From contig NZ_JADLQQ010000005.1 of the NCBI RefSeq assembly GCF_015477765.1, positions 558,001 through 622,000 on the forward strand: a DNA stretch of 64,000 nucleotides. The letters run 5' to 3'. Under the pieces are notes generated by a model. It saw only the letters and a program-made list of their open reading frames with translations, did no database searches and was not told the DNA's origin. Both the position numbers and the translations under genes were made by a program. This DNA comes from Nocardia transvalensis. Its GTDB lineage: Bacteria > Actinomycetota > Actinomycetes > Mycobacteriales > Mycobacteriaceae. Of the stretch, positions 61,201 to 64,000 are shown piece by piece (the stretch's first letter is position 1; each line of letters starts with the position of its first letter).

Positions 61201-63478
61201 GCACGACGGACACGGCGAGGGGTGGCAGCCGCATGCCACCGGCATCCTCGACGCCGCACCCGTCTCCGAACCGTCGTGGTCACTCGACGCCTGGCCGCCA
61301 CGGGGCGCGGTCGCACTGCCCGTCGAGGACGTCTACGCCGAATTCGCCTCCGCCGGACTCGATTACGGCCCGCTGTTCCAGGGCCTGCGGTCCGCGTGGC
61401 GGATCGGTGAGGACGTGGCGGTCGAGGTGGCGCTTCCCCCGGGCGAGGACCACCGCGCCGCCGGTTTCGACCTGCACCCGGCGCTGCTGGACGCCGTGCT
61501 GCACGGCGTCGGCATCGGACGGATGTTCGGCGAGGACGGCCAGGCCCGGCTGCCGTTCTCGTGGTCCGGAGTGACCCTGTACGGCGCCGGTTCGTCGGTA
61601 TTGCGCGCCCGGCTGTCGCCGAAGGGCGAGGACGCGGTGGCGCTGCTGGTCTCCGATGTCATGGGCAGGCCCATCGCCGAGGTCGATCGCCTCACGATGC
61701 GCAAGATCGCGCCGGAACAGTTCGCGAGCACGCAGCGGTCGATGTTCGTACCGGCCTGGCAGCCCCGGGAAATTCCGACAGCGGCAACAGCGTTCACGAC
61801 GCTCGGCGACGAGCAGGGACCCGCGGACGACACCCACGTGCTGCTGCGCGTGAATCATGGCGACGACCTCCACCCCGACGCCGCGCTGGCGGCGGTGACG
61901 GAGGTGCTGAGCACGATCCAATCCTTCGCCGAGGATCGAATTCTCGTGGTCGTGACCGAGAACGCGGTCGCGGTGGACGGCGAACCCGCGCCCGCGGGTG
62001 CGGCGGTGTGGGGACTGGTCCGCGCGGCACAGGTCGAGCAGCCCGGTCGCGTGCTGCTGGTGGACATCGATGACGACGAGCGGTCGTGGGCGGCCCTGCC
62101 TCACGCGCTGTCCTGCGACGAACCGCAAATGGCGCTGCGCGGGGGCGAGATTCGCGTGCCTCGTCTCGTTCCCGCACCCGCCGCTGCCCCGGCCGCCCCG
62201 GACTGGAGCTCGGGAACCGTCGTGATCACCGGTGCGTCCGGCGCGCTGGGCACCCTCATCGCCCAACATCTCGTCGACGCACACGGTGCCCGAGATCTGG
62301 TGCTGCTCAGCCGCACCGGCGACGCACCGGAACCCGACGGTGCCACCGTCACCCGGATCGCGTGCGACGTCACCGATCCGCGGCAGATCGCCGCCGCGAT
62401 CGAGGCGATCCCCTGTGATCGCCCGCTCACCCTCGTCCACGCCGCGGGCGCGCTGGACGACGCGACGATCGAGCACCAGACCCCCGCACACCTCCGGGTG
62501 GCCTTCGGCGCCAAGGCGGCCGCGGCGTGGCATCTGCACGAACTCACCCGCGACCGCAACACCCACCTCATCCTGTTCTCCTCCGCCGCAGCCACACTCG
62601 GCTCACCCGGCCAAGCCAACTACGCCGCCGCCAACGCCTACCTCGACGCCCTCGCCCACCACCGCACCACCACCGGACACCCCACCACCAGCATCGCCTG
62701 GGGACTCTGGAACACCGGCATGGCGAGGAGGCTGAGCGCCGCCGATCGGCGGCGGCTGGCCGCCACCGGCCTGGCTCCGATCGATGAGGCCGACGGGCTC
62801 GCGCTGTTCGATGCGGCCGTGGCCGGCGGCGAACCGGTCGTCGTGCCGCTGCCGGTGAACCGGGCGGTGCTGCGCCGTCGTGCCGTGGACGGCCGGCTTC
62901 CGGCGGTGCTGCGCGATCTGGTCCCGCGGCCGGCCCGCGTGGCCGCGGCGTCGGCCGCGCCCCAGCAGGCATTGGCCGAGACCCTGCGCGGCCTGCCGCC
63001 GCACGAGCAGCGCGAGCGGCTCGCGCAGCTGATCCGGAGCCGCATCGCCGCGGTGATGGGTCACGGCTCGGCCGAGGCGATCTCGATGGATCAGCCCTTC
63101 ACCGACCTCGGATTCGACTCGCTGATGGCCGTCGAACTGCGCGGTGCGCTGGACGCGGCCACCGGGTTGCGCCTGCCCGCGACGCTGGTCTTCGACCATC
63201 CCACGCCCGCCGCGCTGCACGAGCACCTGCAGTCCGCGCTGCTGTCCGGCGAATCCACCACGGCGGACTCGATTTTCGCCGAGATCGACCGACTGGAGGC
63301 CGGCCTCGCCCACATCGAGCCGCAACACGCGGCCCGGGTGCGCGGTCGGCTGCGGACCCTGCTCGCTGCCTGGGAGAACACCGCGACCGGCGACGACAAC
63401 GGCGGCGACGACGAATTGGCGAACGCAAACCTGGACGAGGTCTTCGACATCATCGACGACGAGCTCGGCCTGTCCTGA
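49211..63478 (+). CDS. Type I modular PKS 2: extension modules 4-6
   Basis: 4755 residues from ATG 49211 (GACAGGTGG upstream). The N-terminal coiled coil (EEKLFGYLKRVTADLQQ) is a docking domain. Module 4: KS (Cys206), AT (GHSQG Ser646, YASH, methylmalonyl), A-type KR (no LDD, Trp in GVWGG, Tyr1309), ACP (Ser1478). Module 5: KS (Cys1706), AT (GHSIG Ser2148, HAFH, malonyl), A-type KR (Tyr2809), ACP (Ser2972). Module 6: KS (Cys3201), AT (Ser3641, HAFH, malonyl), DH (HNVAGAVVFP, His3929, Asp4094), B-type KR (LDD, Tyr4471), ACP (Ser4637). A C-terminal docking region ends the protein. It predicts C11-OH with C10-methyl, C9-OH and C6=C7, again as in nodusmicin. PKS3 follows after 15 nt. Confidence 0.96.
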   Translation: MAQEEKLFGYLKRVTADLQQARERLSEVENRDREPIAVVAMACRFPGGADTPEALWSLVSSGGDAISAFPQDRGWPLAELFGDDPDAPGASAVREGGFLHDAADFDPAPFGISPREALAMDPQQRLLLETAWETFEHAGMDPMSLRGSKTGVFTGVMYNDYAGRFERVPDEVAGHLGNGSAGSIASGRISYTFGLEGPAVTIDTACSSSLVALHLAAQALRNGECTMALAGGVTVMSTPRTFVEFSRQGGLSPDGRCKAFSDGADGTGWGEGVGLLLLERLSDAQRNGHPVLAVVRGSAVNQDGASNGLTAPNGPAQQRVIRQALTNAGLQPADVDAVEAHGTGTRLGDPIEAQALLATYGKDRQHPLWLGSIKSNIGHTQAAAGVAGVIKMIMAMRHGMLPRTLHVDRATTEVDWDTGKVAVLTENQTWPENGRPRRASVSSFGISGTNAHVILEQAPATDESDEPRPAPVAVPWAVSATTGAALRDQARRLMTLTDSHPADVGWSLVSSRAALAHRAVVVGGDQAEIFAGLQALADGIPHPAVVEGTADSAGKVVFVFPGQGSQWAGMGAELLDTTPIFAEWIHRCEQALEPFVNWSLTDVLRHNHAALDRVDVVQPALWAIMVALAETWRSLGIEPTAVIGHSQGEIAAATIADILTLHDAARIVALRSTIIAHHLAGHGAMASIALPADTVRNHLTNHPDLDIAALNGPRSTVVSGSADAIENLLAALEQQGVRVRRIPVDYASHSAHVDALESELAAALAPIAPRAGRIPFHSTVTGTRLDGTELTPDYWFRNLRHTVLFHPVVQSLLPTHTTFIEPSPHPVLTAAVEESADTVVAIGTLRRDDGTLTRLLVSAAEAWTRGIDIDWSAQFPGARRIPLPTYAFQRTRYWLDAPARAVAADGAADADFWRAVEHEDLEALAAMLAVGDQDSQDVLRPALPLLSDWRRKRATRETVDAWRYQVTWRPLPASRAAAEIGGRLLAFVPAEHAEHPAITATLDTLPDVVRIPFDDTLTRDSIAALLTEHRPRHVLSFLAFAADPAAATLTLLQACADADLDGSLWCVTSGAVSLGRADRLRDPAQASVWGLGQVAGLEFPRWWGGLVDLPEQVDDRAAARFATILAGGWDEDQLAVRASGVFARRLTRASSATAGHSWSTTGPALVTGGTGALGGHVARWLARSGVRHLVLTSRRGIDAPGARELRAELEQIAPGVRVDIEACDVADRAALDGLLRSVGNPITAVFHTAGIGTAASLRDTDPGLLAQAWEGKALGARNLDDAFSDTELDAFVLFSSGAGVWGGSGQGAYAAANAYLDAVAQARRDRGVHALAVAWGTWGGDGMAAQGTAAEALRRTGLPAMAPELAVEALRQALDGDDTTVTVANIVWDTFAPTLSAARRRPLIDDLAEARAALDEPRSAAVASSDTPWQQRVAGLTATERHRVLLDLVRAEAAAVLGHASPEAVSPRAAFRDLGVDSLTAVQLRNRLRTATGLALPATLVFDHPSPAALVTHLEQELSGDASRTAPTVEAAPRDDDPVVIVAMSCRFPGDVNSPEALWELVTRGGDAVSEFPADRGWDVEGIYDPDLSRPGTSYAREGAFVSAAEFDAALFGISPREAVAMDPQQRLLLETSWEAFERAGIAVDALRESRTGVFIGAATSHYATGDAGQSAEGYLITGTATAVVSGRISYTFGLEGPAVTIDTACSSSLVALHLAAQALRAGECSLALAGGVTVMSTPAAFVEFSRQRGLAADGRCKAFAAAADGTGWGEGAGVVLLERLSDARRNGHPVLAVLRGSAVNQDGASNGLSAPNGPAQQRVLRQALANASLRPVEVDAVEAHGTGTRLGDPIEAQALLSTYGQDRDEPLWLGTIKSNIGHTQSAAGAAGVIKMVMAMRHGILPRTLHVDEPTPHVDWGMGAVSLLTEDRSWPQVDRPRRAGVSAFGVSGTNAHVIIEQAPEQEPVVTTPAPPPVVPWVVSARDKGALSALAARLADHVGDETSVLDIGYSLATSRALLEERAVLTGGDAAERADALRSFANGQAVPGVISGRAAEGGVAMVFSGQGTQRPGMGRELYDAYPVYADAFDSACSELDPHLPQPLRDIVFGDEPDLLNQTQYAQPALFALQVALYRLWESWGITPDVVAGHSIGEIAAAHIAGVLTLTDAATLVSVRGRLMQSLPEGGAMVAIDATEDEVLPHLSDHSDTVGIAAVNGPKSLVLSGDRAALTAITDALHGHRITWLRVSHAFHSPLMDPILGEFRRTVAGLSFSPPTLPMISTVTGERVDDTTLAEPDYWVRHARNTVRFADALAQITEGTCLEIGPNAALTAHLPGTAVPSLRHNTPEPQALATALAHLVVGGANPDWHNYFAGSGARTTPLPTYPFQHKHYWLGREEQARSGEATSDAAESRFWDAVERADLPALARELGSQDQETLAAALPVLAGWRQRKRTQSVVDSWRYRVTWAPLTTTAHELSGTWFAVVPPSHREDAGVSAVLTALRGTGADVRVGHVADIGDGSELTGVVSLLAFDEEPDDTHPALPRGLTATVALIQALQRNEVGAPLWCLTRGAVAIGRSERLRSPAQAQFWGMGRAVALEWPQGWGGLVDLPATLDDRTLARLPALLADPHGEDQLALRASGMFGRRLARAPQAAPAAAQWNPRGTVLITGGTGALGAHVARLLARRGAEHLLLVSRSGPAAPGAADLEAELSALGAEVTITACDVSDRASVANLLAAVPDHRPLTAVVHTAGVGQLTPLADTGIDEFADIVRAKTAGAAHLDALIGDRALDAFVLFSSVSGVWGTGGQAAYGAANAYLDALARHRRDRGLVATSVAWGPWAEGGMAQGESGTHMRRRGLVPLPPTMAIAALEQALHDDEPCSTVSDVRWEDFLPLFVSARPSALLSDLPEARAILGTPEVPETAVRHRLSTLGVAERRSHLLEVVLAEVATVLGHAETGDVDPDRAFRDLGFDSLTAVELRDRLGAAIGVTLPATTVFDHPSPERLVAHLTALFGDEPQHEHVTARAESDEPLAIVAVGCRFPGGVRGPEDLWELVLSGRDAVSTFPTDRGWDLGSLLETASGERGSSTATAGGFLDGAADFDAAFFGISPREALAMDPQQRLLLETAWETFERAGIDPMALRGSRTGVFVGGNSQDYVSLLHNGIQGTEGYLLTGNTTSVASGRISYTFGLEGPAVTIDTACSSSLVALHLAAQALRNGECTMALAGGVTLMATPTTFVEFSRQGGLSPDGRCKAFSSDADGTGWAEGVGLLLVERLSDARRNNHPILAIVRGSAINQDGASNGLTAPNGPAQQRVIRQALANAGLQPSEVDAVEAHGTGTRLGDPIEAQALLATYGQDRDHPLWLGSIKSNIGHTQAAAGAAGIIKMIMAMRHGTLPRTLHIDRPTPEVDWDTGKVALLTENQTWTDQHRPRRAAVSSFGVSGTNAHIILEQAPPTDESDAPQPAPVTVPWVLSGRDEASMRAQAERLAHRLDGDASMLDIAYSLATTRHAFEHRAVLVAGDVGERLRALTALAAGEVVPGVFTGRATGDGVAMVFSGQGSQRLGMGRGLYDTYPVYAEAFDAACAAVDLPHPLRDAVFGDDEALLDRTQYTQPALFAVQVALYRLWESWGITPTVVAGHSIGEIAAAHIAGVLTLTDAATLVSVRGRLMQSLPEGGAMVAVEATEHEIRPLLDGFENEVGIAAVNGPNSLVLSGDRGALTAITSRLREHRTRWLRVSHAFHSPLMDPILDEFREVVAQLTFSPPTLPIISTVTGGPVDATTLADPDYWVRHARGTVRFAEAMARTAASVHLEIGPDAALIPHIPGTAIPSLHRKQGDTEAITAALARLVAGGIAPDWHGYFAGTGARRIPLPTYAFQHIRYWPDATAAPDRDGSDHPLLTSSVELAHTSGVVLTGRLSLASHPWLADHNVAGAVVFPGTGFVELALQAARAAGLRSLRELTLENPLTLPENGAIDVQIAVGEPDGEGRRAVTVHSRHDGHGEGWQPHATGILDAAPVSEPSWSLDAWPPRGAVALPVEDVYAEFASAGLDYGPLFQGLRSAWRIGEDVAVEVALPPGEDHRAAGFDLHPALLDAVLHGVGIGRMFGEDGQARLPFSWSGVTLYGAGSSVLRARLSPKGEDAVALLVSDVMGRPIAEVDRLTMRKIAPEQFASTQRSMFVPAWQPREIPTAATAFTTLGDEQGPADDTHVLLRVNHGDDLHPDAALAAVTEVLSTIQSFAEDRILVVVTENAVAVDGEPAPAGAAVWGLVRAAQVEQPGRVLLVDIDDDERSWAALPHALSCDEPQMALRGGEIRVPRLVPAPAAAPAAPDWSSGTVVITGASGALGTLIAQHLVDAHGARDLVLLSRTGDAPEPDGATVTRIACDVTDPRQIAAAIEAIPCDRPLTLVHAAGALDDATIEHQTPAHLRVAFGAKAAAAWHLHELTRDRNTHLILFSSAAATLGSPGQANYAAANAYLDALAHHRTTTGHPTTSIAWGLWNTGMARRLSAADRRRLAATGLAPIDEADGLALFDAAVAGGEPVVVPLPVNRAVLRRRAVDGRLPAVLRDLVPRPARVAAASAAPQQALAETLRGLPPHEQRERLAQLIRSRIAAVMGHGSAEAISMDQPFTDLGFDSLMAVELRGALDAATGLRLPATLVFDHPTPAALHEHLQSALLSGESTTADSIFAEIDRLEAGLAHIEPQHAARVRGRLRTLLAAWENTATGDDNGGDDELANANLDEVFDIIDDELGLS
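50880..51351 (+). repeat. AT domain tract of module 4, duplicated from or to module 1
   Basis: The counterpart of 35880-36352, about 15.0 kb apart. The tract ends abruptly near GGACCCC, where the two modules diverge, and identity resumes for about 110 bp near 51587-51700. Its codon choice (frequent GAA, CAA, TCC) differs from flanking coding sequence. Confidence 0.85.
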
Positions 63479-63493
63479 CGAGAGTGACGTGAC

Positions 63494-64000
63494 GTGAACG
63501 AGGAAAAGACCCTTCAGTACCTCAAGCGCCTCACCGCCGAGCTGCGCGACACCCGCCAGCGGCTGCGCGCCGCGGAGGAGAGCGGCCGGGAACCACTCGC
63601 CGTGGTGGGCATGGCGTGCCGGTATCCGGGCGGGGTGACCACGCCCGAACAGTTGTGGCAGCTGGTGGCGTCCGGGCGGGACGCGATCGGCGGATTCCCC
63701 GACGACCGCGGCTGGGATATCGACCGACTGCGGGGTGCGCGCCCCGGCGAAGCGGGCAGCAGCGACACCCTGCAGGGTGGATTCCTCTACGACGCGGCGG
63801 AATTCGACGCGGGATTCTTCGGCATCTCCCCGCGCGAGGCCCTCGCCATGGACCCGCAGCAGCGGCTGCTGCTGGAAACCGCCTGGGAGGCGGTGGAAAG
63901 CGCGCGCATCGTTCCCGATGCGCTGCGCGGCAGCCGCACCGGCGTGTTCGTGGGCGTCATGTACCACGATTACGCGTCGCGCCTGGCCGAGATCCCGGAT
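63494..64000 (+). CDS. Type I modular PKS 3, N-terminal part (3' end outside window)
   Basis: GTG at 63494 opens a frame that runs off the window. The first 35 residues form a coiled-coil docking domain (NEEKTLQYLKRLTAELR), closely similar to the start of PKS2. A ketosynthase follows (EPLAVVGMACRYPGG, FFGISPREALAMDPQQR). This should be module 7. For a nodusmicin-type chain it must use malonyl-CoA and carry DH and KR to complete the C4=C5/C6=C7 diene; those domains are not in the window. Confidence 0.93.
   Translation, partial: MNEEKTLQYLKRLTAELRDTRQRLRAAEESGREPLAVVGMACRYPGGVTTPEQLWQLVASGRDAIGGFPDDRGWDIDRLRGARPGEAGSSDTLQGGFLYDAAEFDAGFFGISPREALAMDPQQRLLLETAWEAVESARIVPDALRGSRTGVFVGVMYHDYASRLAEIPD

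Overview
The window is about 64 kb of high-GC actinobacterial DNA, most likely from Nocardia. Most of it is the left and central part of a modular type I polyketide gene cluster whose architecture matches the nargenicin/nodusmicin family. Nargenicin A1 is an oxa-bridged decalin macrolide carrying a pyrrole-2-carboxylate ester and is made by Nocardia. This identification rests on module order, acyltransferase motifs and a proline-to-pyrrole cassette read directly from the sequence, not on a database search.

Layout. Positions 1-332 are the tail of a secretory lipase. Positions 440-3997 are an ABC-2 exporter with a DesK/DesR-type two-component system, all overlapping. Positions 4033-5404 are an EamA transporter and an autoregulated MarR repressor on the minus strand. 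Positions 5458-14085 are a tightly coupled minus-strand operon: aldehyde dehydrogenase, ectoine-hydroxylase-like dioxygenase, copper amine oxidase, type II thioesterase, an acyl-CoA-dehydrogenase/adenylation/carrier fusion and an acyl-CoA dehydrogenase. Its role is not clear. Positions 14086-14659 are a low-GC gap with a very short reading frame behind a near-perfect ribosome binding site.

The polyketide cluster runs from 14660 to beyond the right end. It starts with a CerJ-like KAS III acyltransferase (minus strand) and, divergently, the pyrroline/pyrrole cassette of prolyl-PCP dehydrogenase, L-proline adenylation enzyme and PCP. Then come two regulators (a LuxR-type HTH protein and a LysR), an SDR, a PhyH dioxygenase, a P450/ferredoxin/O-methyltransferase operon, a P450/two flavin monooxygenases/SDR operon, an aldo-keto reductase and the polyketide synthases. 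PKS1 holds a KSQ loading module and modules 1-3, PKS2 holds modules 4-6, and PKS3 is cut by the window end.

Predicted chemistry: loading gives propionyl; modules 1, 2 and 4 use methylmalonyl-CoA; modules 3, 5 and 6 use malonyl-CoA. Reductive domains predict C17-OH, C14=C15 (methyl-branched), C12=C13, C11-OH, C9-OH and C6=C7, which is the nodusmicin pattern. The pyrrole cassette and KAS III would supply the C9 ester. The methyltransferase, P450s, PhyH and flavin enzymes are candidates for the C2-O-methyl, C18-OH and C8/C13 ether chemistry.

All four promoter regions of the biosynthetic genes carry copies of a 17-bp element (consensus AAKTGAACCTTCGTRCA), arranged as inverted pairs 14-16 bp apart. 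I found no copies in front of the 5.4-14 kb operon. The element therefore appears to define a cluster-specific regulon and suggests that the amine-oxidase operon lies outside it.
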